Source of the DNA: Calothrix sp. MO_167.B12
GTDB lineage: Bacteria; Cyanobacteriota; Cyanobacteriia; Cyanobacteriales; Nostocaceae
Reading direction: 5' to 3'
NCBI GenBank assembly: GCA_030066045.1
Contig: JASJCJ010000045.1
Location: 1-40,576, forward strand
Length of the DNA stretch: 40,576 nucleotides
In this document: positions 22,696 to 31,190 of the stretch, one piece after another
Position numbering within the stretch: position 1 is the stretch's first letter
Layout of the letters: the number at the start of each line of letters is the position of its first letter
The notes under the pieces: model-generated
Database searches by the model: none
Told to the model about the DNA's origin: nothing
What the model saw: only the letters and a program-made list of their open reading frames with translations
Made by a program: the position numbers and the translations under genes

Positions 22696-24432
22696 ATGGC
22701 AACCACAATTGGAACTAATGGGCTTGGTAAGGATACTGTAGTAATTACCATCGATGATGAGTCAGTGTTTGGAGATACCGATGGTACCTTAAATAACAAT
22801 CAAAAGAGTGGCAAAGACAATATAGATGTAACAGGGAACAATAATCGTATCTTCGGTGATGCCCTAGACATTACAGATAATGCCCAAGGGGGTAAAGATG
22901 AGATCACTGTTACTGGGAATCAAAACCAGATAGGTGGGGATGCTGAGAGCATTTCCGGCAATGCCCAAGGGGGTAAAGATGAGATCACTGTTGCTGGGAA
23001 TGGCAATCTAGTAGCCGGTGATGTTTTTGGGGAGATGTCCGGCAATGCCCAAGGGGGTAAAGATGAGATCACGGTTACGGGAAATCAAAATCAGGTAGCT
23101 GGTGATGCTGGAGAGGGCATGTCCGGCAATGCCAAAGGAAGTAAAGATGAGATCACTGTTACTGGGAATGGCAATCTGGTAGTCGGTGATGTAGCTGATG
23201 TAATGTCCGACAATGCTAACGGGGGTAAAGATAACCTAGAGGTTGAAGGTGACAGAAATATCCTATCCGGTGATGCTTTAGTGATGACAAACAACACCAA
23301 AGGGGGAAATGATTATCTCTTTGCTAAAGGAGATAACAACTTCCTATTTGGTGATTCTGGCGCGCCTTTTTCCGGAGCCGGTATATTGTCCGATAATGCC
23401 CAAGGGGGAAAAGATAAGTTAGAGGTTGAAGGTAACGGAAACTTGCTATCCGGTGATGCTGTCGTCATGTCCGGCAATGCCAAAGGTGGTAAAGATAAGC
23501 TAGAAGCTGAAGGTTCTGGCAATGGTCTATTTGGCGATGCTCGGTTTATGAGAGACTTTGCCCAAGGAGGAGACGATAATCTTGAACTAAAGGGTGATGG
23601 GAATGGTCTATTTGGCGATGCTAGTCAGATGTCCGGCCATGCCAAAGGGGGAAACGATAATCTAAAGTCGAAAGGTGATGGAAACGTGTTATCGGGCGAT
23701 ACCAGTTTTGAGATGTCTGGTCATGCCAAAGGGGGAAACGACAATCTAAAGTCGAAAGGTGATAGCAACCAGTTATGGGGCGATGCCAGATCCAATATGC
23801 TCGACACTGTCCGAGGTGGAGATGATAAGCTTAAAGCTGAAGGAAATAACAACACCCTATATGGTGATGCTGCTTCTATGAGTGGAAATGCCGAAGGTGG
23901 AAACGATAAGCTGAAAGCCGAAGGAAATAACAATACCCTATATGGTGATGCTGCCTCCATGAGTGAAAATGCTCGCGGAGGGGACGATAAGCTCAAGGGT
24001 GGTGACGGCAATGATAACCTGTTCGGCGATGCTCAATTCATGGGTGCTGGGGTTTTTGGCGGCAACGATACACTAGAAGGCGGTGACGGCAATGACATGT
24101 TAGTCGGTAGTGTTAGTGGTGTCGGAGAAGTAGATAAACTCACAGGTGGCAGTGGCTCGGATCTGTTTGTTCTGGGTGATAGTAACCAAGCTTTTTATGT
24201 AGGCATGGGTGATGCAGATTATGCTCTAATTAAGGATTTTGACTTCGACGAACAGGATAAAATCCAACTCTTTGGCGATGATAGCAACTATGTATTAGGA
24301 GCTTCTCCAGGTGGATTACCTGGCGGTACAGGAATATTTGATCAATCGACCAACGACTTGATTGGCGTTATCCAAGGAGTTTCAGTTTCTGATCTCGATC
24401 TGACAGATACTTCTGTATTCCAGTATGTATAG
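22696..24432 (+). CDS. RTX-like calcium-binding repeat protein
   Basis: This 578-residue acidic, Gly/Asp/Asn-rich protein contains about fifteen tandem units of 27-28 residues with the pattern GGxDxLxxxGNxNxLxGDAxxMSxNAxGG. These are an elongated variant of RTX nonapeptides, which bind calcium in a parallel beta-roll. The last units become canonical (GGDGNDNLFGD, GGDGNDMLVG, LTGGSGSDLFVLGD). The C-terminal domain (DYALIKDFDFDEQDKIQLFG, YVLG, ending in a hydrophobic FQYV) is typical of cyanobacterial RTX proteins exported by type I secretion. There is no Sec signal, as expected. No enzymatic domain is visible, so a surface or matrix role is inferred. Adjacent units are very similar at DNA level. 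A 13-bp hairpin follows the gene. No secretion genes are adjacent. Confidence 0.88.
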   Translation: MATTIGTNGLGKDTVVITIDDESVFGDTDGTLNNNQKSGKDNIDVTGNNNRIFGDALDITDNAQGGKDEITVTGNQNQIGGDAESISGNAQGGKDEITVAGNGNLVAGDVFGEMSGNAQGGKDEITVTGNQNQVAGDAGEGMSGNAKGSKDEITVTGNGNLVVGDVADVMSDNANGGKDNLEVEGDRNILSGDALVMTNNTKGGNDYLFAKGDNNFLFGDSGAPFSGAGILSDNAQGGKDKLEVEGNGNLLSGDAVVMSGNAKGGKDKLEAEGSGNGLFGDARFMRDFAQGGDDNLELKGDGNGLFGDASQMSGHAKGGNDNLKSKGDGNVLSGDTSFEMSGHAKGGNDNLKSKGDSNQLWGDARSNMLDTVRGGDDKLKAEGNNNTLYGDAASMSGNAEGGNDKLKAEGNNNTLYGDAASMSENARGGDDKLKGGDGNDNLFGDAQFMGAGVFGGNDTLEGGDGNDMLVGSVSGVGEVDKLTGGSGSDLFVLGDSNQAFYVGMGDADYALIKDFDFDEQDKIQLFGDDSNYVLGASPGGLPGGTGIFDQSTNDLIGVIQGVSVSDLDLTDTSVFQYV

Positions 24433-24468
24433 CAGTCCGATTTGATTCGTAAAAATTGAAAGGCTCAG

Positions 24469-24496
24469 CTCCCCGACTTTTGAAAAAGTCGGGGAG
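24469..24496 (+). terminator. 13-bp hairpin after the RTX-like gene
   Basis: CTCCCCGACTTTT and AAAAGTCGGGGAG pair perfectly around GA, 37 bp after the stop. There is no T-run beyond the stem. The core CCCCGACTT belongs to a dispersed hairpin also present at 8102-8122. Confidence 0.6.
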
Positions 24497-24783
24497 TGTC
24501 AATCGGTGAACGAAAGTAAGTAGGGTCTGCTGAATAACTATAAAACATTGATTTATCAATGTTTTGAGGCTATTTTTTGGGTCATAAGTGCAAGGGAATT
24601 AGGATTTTAGGTTTAAAATTCTTGCATCTATAATTGTTGATGAGAAAAAGAATAGAAACCCGTAGGCACCGAACTATTGCCTATTCCCTATTCCCTATTC
24701 CCTACCCCCACAATCATGACCCCCTCAGCAAGCCCTAAGTAATAAGTGCCGGATTTTTACAGGTTTATAACCAAACCCTTACC
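24497..24783. other. Spacer between convergent genes
   Basis: No gene is seen. Short tandem CTATTCCC units (about 24680-24705) and a TAAGTAATAAG scrap are present. AAAACATTGATTTATCAATGTTTT (24541-24564) is an imperfect palindrome. Confidence 0.4.
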
Positions 24784-25386
24784 CTAGTGAAACAACCAAG
24801 TATTGAAAGCATATTTAATACCTTGAGTTACGGGTAATGACTGATGGGGGTGGGTATAAGCTGAAGGGAAAACAATTAGATTACCAGTATGGGGTTTAAT
24901 CTTGAGGTTTTGGCGATCAAAATAGGTTTCTCCACCCACAAAATCTTCATTTAAATAGCCTACAACACTAACATCCCGAATCGGAATACCTTGCTTTGCT
25001 TCTTCCAAACGGCTAGAAAGTAACATACTATCGATGTGACGACGATAGAATTCACCGGGTTCGTACTTGAGGATTGAGCAAGGCTCATTGTGAGGAAATG
25101 CTATACCATAGTACTGGTAAAGCATTTTCTGAACCACATCTATTTTATAAAGTAATAGTTGATGGGTAGACTGGAGTAGGGAATTATCATGATCCAGTGA
25201 CAATATTTTATTATTACGAATCTGCTTGTCTACTGAATTAATCTGGATACCTGCTGACTGATAGCCAACACATTCGCATACCTGAATGATTTGGTTACAT
25301 AAACTGGGTTCAATGAACTGCTCTACCAAGAGAATTTCATTGCCGAGGTTTTGAAATTTATCGAACTTTGTTAAGTTAAGTGGCAT
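24784..25386 (-). CDS. 2-oxoglutarate/Fe(II)-dependent oxygenase
   Basis: This 200-residue protein is of the prolyl 4-hydroxylase-like 2OG-Fe(II) type. The iron triad is visible as His117 and Asp119 in FYRRHIDS and His181 in YTHPHQSLPV; Lys191 in GIKYAFNTW probably binds 2-oxoglutarate. Strands such as VSVVGYLNEDFVGGETYF and PHTGNLIVFPS match the family core. The substrate is unknown: peptidyl proline, other protein side chains or small molecules are all possible. It is convergent with the RTX-like gene, with 351 bp between the stops, and shares no operon with it. The start is the first Met, and no signal peptide is present. Confidence 0.88.
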   Translation of the reverse strand: MPLNLTKFDKFQNLGNEILLVEQFIEPSLCNQIIQVCECVGYQSAGIQINSVDKQIRNNKILSLDHDNSLLQSTHQLLLYKIDVVQKMLYQYYGIAFPHNEPCSILKYEPGEFYRRHIDSMLLSSRLEEAKQGIPIRDVSVVGYLNEDFVGGETYFDRQNLKIKPHTGNLIVFPSAYTHPHQSLPVTQGIKYAFNTWLFH

Positions 25387-25697
25387 TTTCTTGACTTGTG
25401 CGATTTATCAGCCCTTCCCTGCACCAAGCCCTACGGGGAACAGGCAAGGCAGAAGGCAGTCCCGATGAAACAATTTCACCATCAAGGATGAAAGTGATCT
25501 TCCATCTTATCCCTACTCACTACTGACTACTCACTTTCAAGTCAGTCCCCACGAGAAAATCTCACAACCAAGCATGAAAATAATTCCTTCACTCCCTCAC
25601 TCCTACCCTGCGGGAAGCCGCTGTTGCGTCTATACTCCTTCACTTCAGTTATTTGAAATTGTCCCCATAAGACACATTTTATTGTTAGCTTAAAGGA
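25387..25697. other. Spacer with repeat fragments
   Basis: No gene is seen. AGCCGCTGTTGCGTCTA (about 25616-25632) repeats the phrase found at 49-66. AAAGGA at 25692-25697 lies directly before the next ATG, so the ribosome-binding site is very close or not used. Confidence 0.45.
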
Positions 25698-27173
25698 ATG
25701 TTGATTAATGCCGAACAGTTGCTGCAATACCAACGCTGTAAACGCCGACCTTTTTTAGATGTTCGCGGTGAAAAAAGGTGGCGAGACAGTGGTAATGATT
25801 TAATCAAAAAGCTACAGCAAGATAAAATTGCTCATCAAAAGAGAATTTTGGGTCAGTTTACCTGCGAAAGGCCAAAATATCCTCCTAGGGACTGGCATTT
25901 GGGACACCAAGCAACCTTAGAATTGATGCGGAGTGGAGTAGACTGCATTCATAAAGGTATATTACTGGTCAATTATGGCTCAGAATATACTTTGGTGAGC
26001 CATCCCCATTTATTAATTAAGCAGCAGGGAAAATCCCTGTTTGGAGATTGGTACTATACTCCGGCTAATATTGAACTAGGTAAACGTCCCAAACAAGAGT
26101 ATCAGGTAGTAGTAGCTTTTCATGCTCAGGTGTTAGCGCGATTACAACAGTCAGAATTCGATCGCGCTTGGTTAATGTTACGGGGTAAAGATGGGGGTTA
26201 TCCAGTGGATTTAAGCAAATGGATTCCCCAGATGGAAAGCATTTTAGAGGAGTTTATCCACAGTCTGAAACAAGATGAAGCGCCGGAGATGTTTATTTCT
26301 CGGCAACGTTGTAGTATTTGTCATTGGCACAGAGACTGTTATGCGATCGCAAAATCGAACCAACATCTATCCCTATTGCCTGGGGTAACACCAGTTCGCT
26401 ACACCCAACTCCAGGAACTAAATATTACCACACCAGAATCCCTCGCCAACACAAACCCCTCTGTGTTGTCAAATCTGGTTGGTTTTGATGAGCGAGTGGC
26501 ATCAAAATTAGTATTACAAGCTCAATCAGTACTGGAAAATCGTCCCTTACTTTTACCATTTAATCCAGAAATTCAAGATATGGAATTTCAACATTCCATT
26601 GAGCTTTATTTTGATATTGAAGCCCAACCAGACTTGAAGTTAAATTATTTGTTAGGGGTTTTGGTTGTCGATAAACAAAATCATACGGAAAAATTTTATT
26701 CATTTTTAGCCGAAAAGCCAGAAGACGAACAATTAGTTTGGCAGCAATTTCTCGATTTAGTTTGGCAATATCCCCAAGCTCCTATTTACCATTTTTGTGT
26801 CTACGAATTCGATACAGTCAAACGGTTAGGGAAGCTTTACCACACACCTCAAAAATCTGTATCACCAGTGCTAAACCGATTTGTGGATATATATGAGCAT
26901 CTGATCCAAAATGTGGCTCTACCAGTAGAAAGCTATGCCTTAAAAGCGATCGCTCGTTGGTTGGGGTTTGAATGGCGTAACCCAGAAGCCAGTGGAGCTA
27001 AGTGTATTTACTGGTATGACCAGTGGTTAAAAACAGGCGATCGTCACTTACTGGAAATTATCCAACTCTATAACGAAGATGATTGTCGAGCTACCCGCAG
27101 TGTTAAGGACTGGCTATTCCAATTTTATCAAGAACAATCCCAGTCCCATTACCAGCTAGACCTACATCTATAA
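25698..27173 (+). CDS. TM0106-type RecB-like nuclease with RNase H-like domain
   Basis: This 491-residue protein matches the TM0106 family of putative RecB-family nucleases. The N-terminal half is a RecB/Cas4-like PD-(D/E)XK region. One Cys (QYQRCKRRPFLD) and a downstream trio (RQRCSICHWHRDCY) are placed as in 4Fe-4S clusters of Cas4/AddB nucleases. A helix-hairpin-helix-like segment (LQELNITTPESLANTNPS) follows, and the C-terminal half is a DEDD exonuclease-like RNase H fold (ELYFDIEAQPD, YEFDTVKRLG, YNEDDCRATRSVKDWL). DNA processing or repair is the likely role, but the biological substrate is not established. ATG at 25698 is used. No CRISPR array or cas gene is nearby. Confidence 0.88.
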   Translation: MLINAEQLLQYQRCKRRPFLDVRGEKRWRDSGNDLIKKLQQDKIAHQKRILGQFTCERPKYPPRDWHLGHQATLELMRSGVDCIHKGILLVNYGSEYTLVSHPHLLIKQQGKSLFGDWYYTPANIELGKRPKQEYQVVVAFHAQVLARLQQSEFDRAWLMLRGKDGGYPVDLSKWIPQMESILEEFIHSLKQDEAPEMFISRQRCSICHWHRDCYAIAKSNQHLSLLPGVTPVRYTQLQELNITTPESLANTNPSVLSNLVGFDERVASKLVLQAQSVLENRPLLLPFNPEIQDMEFQHSIELYFDIEAQPDLKLNYLLGVLVVDKQNHTEKFYSFLAEKPEDEQLVWQQFLDLVWQYPQAPIYHFCVYEFDTVKRLGKLYHTPQKSVSPVLNRFVDIYEHLIQNVALPVESYALKAIARWLGFEWRNPEASGAKCIYWYDQWLKTGDRHLLEIIQLYNEDDCRATRSVKDWLFQFYQEQSQSHYQLDLHL

Positions 27174-27631
27174 TTCATGGCAACGGCGGATGTGGGTGGC
27201 AGTTATAATATCATGCGAAAATTAATCCCAACAGTCCTTGACCCAGGGATAGGGGAGGCAGCGCGCCATCCCTTTCCCCCGACTTGTAGACGCACGGAAT
27301 ATGGTGAGCCAGTCCGGTGGACGGTGAGTCCAGTGCTGCGGGAGGGTTTCCCTCACCAGGCAACTGGCGCTCGCATAGCGTGCGCGAAGCGCGTAACCCG
27401 AAGGGCTTCCCCGGCATAAAGGAACTGGCGCTCGCATAGCGTGCGCGGAGCGCGTAACCCGAAGGGCTTCCCGAAGGGTAGGGACTGCCGTGGCATTGTA
27501 GTCCGTCCTATCAGGATTACTTCTGGTAAAGCTAAAAATAAGTCTTGTTATATTTGACTATATTTTTAGTAACTATGCTATGCTAATCTCCGCCAAGTTG
27601 TACTAGCTATCTATTAAAATCATAGGTTTCC
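27174..27631. repeat. Spacer with 50-bp direct repeats and small palindromes
   Basis: Two 50-bp units (27362-27411 and 27423-27472) differ at one position. Each begins AACTGGCGCTCGCATAGCGT and ends AAGGGCTTCCC, and they are separated by CGGCATAAAGG. Related sequence appears at the window end (40497-40524). Several frames run through the patch, but they are products of its GC-rich repeats, not genes. The remaining bases up to 27631 look like the promoter region of the phytase-like gene. Confidence 0.7.
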
Positions 27632-28807
27632 ATGAAACTAATGAGAAAAATATGGTCTTTGCCCAAAATTATTTACTTTTTTATTCCGATTTTAATCATT
27701 AGCATTGTATTGATTAATATACCTGCTCCTGCTGTGGAAATAACTGATATAGACTTTATCGGATACGCTACTTTACCCACAGGCTTATCTTTTCAAAAAA
27801 CTGAATTAGGGGGGTTATCAGGAATTACCTATGATGCCAAAAACGACCTCTACTATGCTATATCAGATGACCGCAGTCAAAAGTCCCCCGCTCGTTTCTA
27901 CACCCTGAAAATTAATTTGAGTCAAGGTGTACTCAAGCCACAAGGTGTTCAACCAGTTGGTGTCACCACATTACTGAATTCAAAAGGTAAAAGTTTTCCC
28001 AATCGCACCATCGATGCAGAAGGTATTGCCTTAACAAATAAAGGAACTATATATGTTTCCTCTGAAGGCGATGCAGGACAATCTATTAAACCTTTTATAA
28101 AAGAGTTTTCCCTCGCCTCTGGGAAAGAATTAAACTCCCTACCCATTCCGAATAAATTTTTACCTACTGGTAATGGCAAACAAGGTGTCCGCAATAATCT
28201 TGCTTTTGAAAGTCTTACTATTACCCCCAATCAACAGCATTTATTTACAGCCAGTGAAAATGCTCTCATTCAAGATGGTACAGAAGCTAAACCGAAAATC
28301 AATACTTCTTGTCGCATCTTGCAATATAACCTGAACGCTCAACAGCCAGAAAAAGAATTTCTCTATCAGACTAAGCCCATAATACCACTTGTAAACATTT
28401 CTCGTTTCTTTGCCAGTGGATTACCCGATTTATTCGCTCTGGACAATCGCGGACATTTTCTCAGTATAGAACGTTCTCTTACTGGTTTGGGTTTTTCCGT
28501 TGCTCTTTACCAAGTCTCTTTGGAGGGAGCCACTGACATTAGTAATGTGGATAGTCTTTTAAAAGCCAACTCCCAAGCTATCAAACCAGTAAAGAAAAAA
28601 TTGCTATTCGACTTGAGAAAGCTAGACGTATTATTAGATAACATTGAAGGATTAACCCTTGGTCCTACATTGCCTGGAGGACACCGCTCATTAATTTTGA
28701 TCAGCGACAACAATTTTCAATCAATCCAAAAAACTCAAATCTTAGCCTTTCGACTAAAGAGTGAATCCCGTTTGCTCAGATTGCTACGACGATTACGTTT
28801 AAGATAA
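27632..28807 (+). CDS. Phytase-like esterase domain protein, membrane-anchored or exported
   Basis: This 391-residue protein starts with a basic segment and one hydrophobic helix (IIYFFIPILIISIVLINIPAPAVE), an uncleaved anchor or signal peptide. A beta-propeller domain of the esterase-like activity of phytase family (PF13449) follows. The family landmarks are LGGLSGITYDAKNDLYYAISDDRS near the start, TIDAEGIALTNKGTIYVSSEGD in the middle, NLAFESLTITPNQQHLFTASENAL, and NIEGLTLGPTLPGGHRSLILISDNNF at the end. Proteins of this family are periplasmic or extracellular and are thought to act on phosphate esters, though direct proof is thin. It is a single gene, followed by a 20-bp palindrome. Confidence 0.87.
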   Translation: MKLMRKIWSLPKIIYFFIPILIISIVLINIPAPAVEITDIDFIGYATLPTGLSFQKTELGGLSGITYDAKNDLYYAISDDRSQKSPARFYTLKINLSQGVLKPQGVQPVGVTTLLNSKGKSFPNRTIDAEGIALTNKGTIYVSSEGDAGQSIKPFIKEFSLASGKELNSLPIPNKFLPTGNGKQGVRNNLAFESLTITPNQQHLFTASENALIQDGTEAKPKINTSCRILQYNLNAQQPEKEFLYQTKPIIPLVNISRFFASGLPDLFALDNRGHFLSIERSLTGLGFSVALYQVSLEGATDISNVDSLLKANSQAIKPVKKKLLFDLRKLDVLLDNIEGLTLGPTLPGGHRSLILISDNNFQSIQKTQILAFRLKSESRLLRLLRRLRLR

Positions 28808-29170
28808 TCATTAAATTTTATAGTGAATTTCCCAGAGTAGTCAGTATTTATTATTAGTCAGTATATATACTGACTGCTATGAAGATAAATAGTTATCTTT
28901 TTTCCCGGTTACGTGTAATTTCTCATCCACCTATCTGAATAAATGTGTTACACCAGGTTTACAACTTGACTGAGTTTGTAAACCATTTTTATCTCAAACA
29001 ATTTTTATTACTTTTAGAAACATAGCACTACGTTTTTGGCTGAGGACATTTTACCCTTTACCCTTTCTCTGTAGACAAAACATGATGTCCTAACCTATAA
29101 CTTACTGCTATATATAAATTACTTTCTATTGTGAGCAGAAATTAATCTCTAATTGCCACATATAAACATT
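28808..29170. other. Spacer with a 20-bp palindrome
   Basis: No gene is seen in this 363-bp AT-rich region. It holds the palindrome at 28856-28875 and a partial copy of one arm (AGTCAGTATTTATTATT) just upstream of it. Confidence 0.5.
28856..28875. promoter_or_regulatory. 20-bp perfect palindrome
   Basis: AGTCAGTATATATACTGACT is perfectly self-complementary. A related half-arm AGTCAGTATT lies about 20 bp before it. It is placed about 50 bp after the phytase-like stop and about 300 bp before the kinase gene. It may be a dimeric regulator's operator or a short hairpin. No T-run supports termination. Confidence 0.4.
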
Positions 29171-30811
29171 ATGTTGAAAACGAGTATTCATAAAACTGTA
29201 ATGCAAGAAACAGAATTAGACAGTTATATTGGAACTTTTTTAAATAACCGCTACTTAATTAGAGATTTAATTGGTAAAGGCGGCATGGGGAGAGTTTATA
29301 TTGCTGAAGATGTGGCAAAAGGTGGGATGCCGGTAGCAGTAAAACTTCTCTACATGAACCTAGTGAATCAACAAATGTCCCAGCGTTTTGCCAGGGAGAT
29401 TTTCATTGGCTCTCAATTAGGACGTAAAAGTCAACATATTGTCCGTATATTAAGCTATGGAATTACTGAAGATAACATCCCATTTTATGTAATGGAATAT
29501 CTTCAAGGTAAAAACCTCAAGCAAATACTTCAGGAAAAACCCTTAACAGTAGAACAGTTTTTAGACGTATCTAGTCAAATTTGTTCGGGTTTACAATGTG
29601 CCCATGAAGGTGTGAATCTTAAAGGTGAAATTGTACCGATAATACACCGGGATATTAAACCAGAAAATATTTTTTTCCCTGAAGAGCAGAAATTTGGTTC
29701 TGCCATCAAAATTTTGGATTTTGGCATTGCCAAATTTATGACCGAGCGTGCTGGGATGACGTTAACAGAATCATTTATCGGCAGTTTACCTTACTGTTCT
29801 CCCGAACATATGGAAGGACGCAAACTATTAGATGGACGTTCTGATATTTACAGTTTGGGGGTGATTATGTTTGAAATGTTGACTGGTAAACATCCCTTCT
29901 TTTCTCAAATACAGTCTTTCGGAGAATGGTATCAAGCTCATCATTTTCAAACTCCTCCTAGCATTGAAGAAGTTAATCCTCAGCTGAAAGTTCCCCAACA
30001 ATTAAATCAATTAGTAATGCAATGTTTATCTAAAGAAGTAGATAAGCGTCCTGAAAATGTTGCTAGTATTATAACTGTTTTAAATGAAATAAAAAATAGT
30101 ATTCATAGTCCAAATATTGAGTGTGCTTCAGTTCCAGATATTAATTCCGTTCAATTAATCCCTGTAGCCTCGTTAACAGAGAAAGAATGTTGGCAGCAAA
30201 GTTGGCCAAACAATAAGCCAGTTCAAACCATTGGTTTTCCCCATTTATTAAATACTCAAAATGGTTCAGTCCCAACTTTTTGGGCAATGTTACCTCAAGA
30301 AGAAATTACAAATTTAATTGAGGCAATTCCATTGACGGAATTTATTTCTAATATGAATACATATCCGATGATTTTATGGACTACAATAATATACAATGAA
30401 AGCTCTACATTCCATCGTTGCCTTTCTTATTATCTAGATTTAAAATCGAAGAGCAACAAGGTAGAAAAGATAATTAGTAAGCTAGCAGAGACTGGTTATT
30501 ATCATTTGTTGTTTTTTTCTTTAGAAGAACCACAAAAATGTTCCCAAGTAAAAACTATATCTCTGACTACAAATCAAAGAAAAGAGTTAGCATTCTATTT
30601 AGAAAATAGCCATACATATAGTGCATTAATTTCACAATCAAAAGCAAAAAATAATTTAAAGTTTAAACAAGAACAAGTCAGAAAAAGAGTAGTTCATAGT
30701 TTAAAGCATAAGGGTAAACATAAAAATAATAAACTTCTAAAATGGATGTTTAAATTAACATGCATGATGCCTTTGTGGCTATTTAATAAATTAGAAAATA
30801 TATTTTTTTGA
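29171..30811 (+). CDS. Serine/threonine protein kinase with novel C-terminal region
   Basis: This 546-residue protein has a complete Hanks-type kinase domain at about 28-310: Gly loop GKGGMGRVY (35-43), Lys58 in VAVKLL, HRDIKPEN (His159-Arg-Asp161), DFG (183-185), SPEH and the DGRSDIYSLGVIMFEMLTG helix. It phosphorylates proteins on Ser/Thr. Residues about 310-546 belong to no domain I recognise; they include LLNTQNGSVPTFWAMLPQEE and a basic tail ending in a hydrophobic segment (LTCMMPLWLFNKLENIFF) that may touch the membrane. No PASTA, WD40 or FHA domain is present. The longer frame begins at a TTG (29153), and ATG 29171 is preferred. It stands alone, with no partner phosphatase adjacent. 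Confidence 0.9.
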   Translation: MLKTSIHKTVMQETELDSYIGTFLNNRYLIRDLIGKGGMGRVYIAEDVAKGGMPVAVKLLYMNLVNQQMSQRFAREIFIGSQLGRKSQHIVRILSYGITEDNIPFYVMEYLQGKNLKQILQEKPLTVEQFLDVSSQICSGLQCAHEGVNLKGEIVPIIHRDIKPENIFFPEEQKFGSAIKILDFGIAKFMTERAGMTLTESFIGSLPYCSPEHMEGRKLLDGRSDIYSLGVIMFEMLTGKHPFFSQIQSFGEWYQAHHFQTPPSIEEVNPQLKVPQQLNQLVMQCLSKEVDKRPENVASIITVLNEIKNSIHSPNIECASVPDINSVQLIPVASLTEKECWQQSWPNNKPVQTIGFPHLLNTQNGSVPTFWAMLPQEEITNLIEAIPLTEFISNMNTYPMILWTTIIYNESSTFHRCLSYYLDLKSKSNKVEKIISKLAETGYYHLLFFSLEEPQKCSQVKTISLTTNQRKELAFYLENSHTYSALISQSKAKNNLKFKQEQVRKRVVHSLKHKGKHKNNKLLKWMFKLTCMMPLWLFNKLENIFF

Positions 30812-31190
30812 CCTTTTATAGATGGAAAAACTCTTAATAAACAAGGCAAAGGCAGCAAGAGTTAGAGACAGAATGTATAGTGCTACGCGCAAGTAATAAA
30901 TAATAAGTTTACTGTTCATAGGCTTGCTGCATTCAACAATATCCGTGCCCTAATTGCGTGGTGCTATAGAATGTAGAATGCAGAAGGGAACAGGGTTTGA
31001 CCATACAAGCCGTGTGGATACCCCTACGGAGAAGCAAGCTACATCCGTGGATAGTCAAAAATGAATCTATTGTTTTAAGTGCCTCGATACCCTACATCGA
31101 AGACTACATCTACATCAATGTAATAATTCTAAATTCCCCTTGACTTATTTGTTCCATTCATCACCAGGGAATTTAATTCTTGATTACTTA
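30812..31190. other. Spacer, no clear feature
   Basis: No gene, terminator or repeat array was found between the convergent kinase and hydrolase genes, apart from a short AAGTAATAAATAATAAG heptamer-like tract near 30890-30906. Confidence 0.5.

Noticed and set aside
25698-27173. Cas4-type CRISPR adaptation nuclease
   Set aside because: The Fe-S cysteine arrangement is Cas4-like, but the protein is much longer, carries a DEDD exonuclease-like half and has no CRISPR context.
27177-27437. Several overlapping 68-80 codon frames on both strands
   Set aside because: They run through GC-rich direct repeats and palindromes and have no protein-like pattern.
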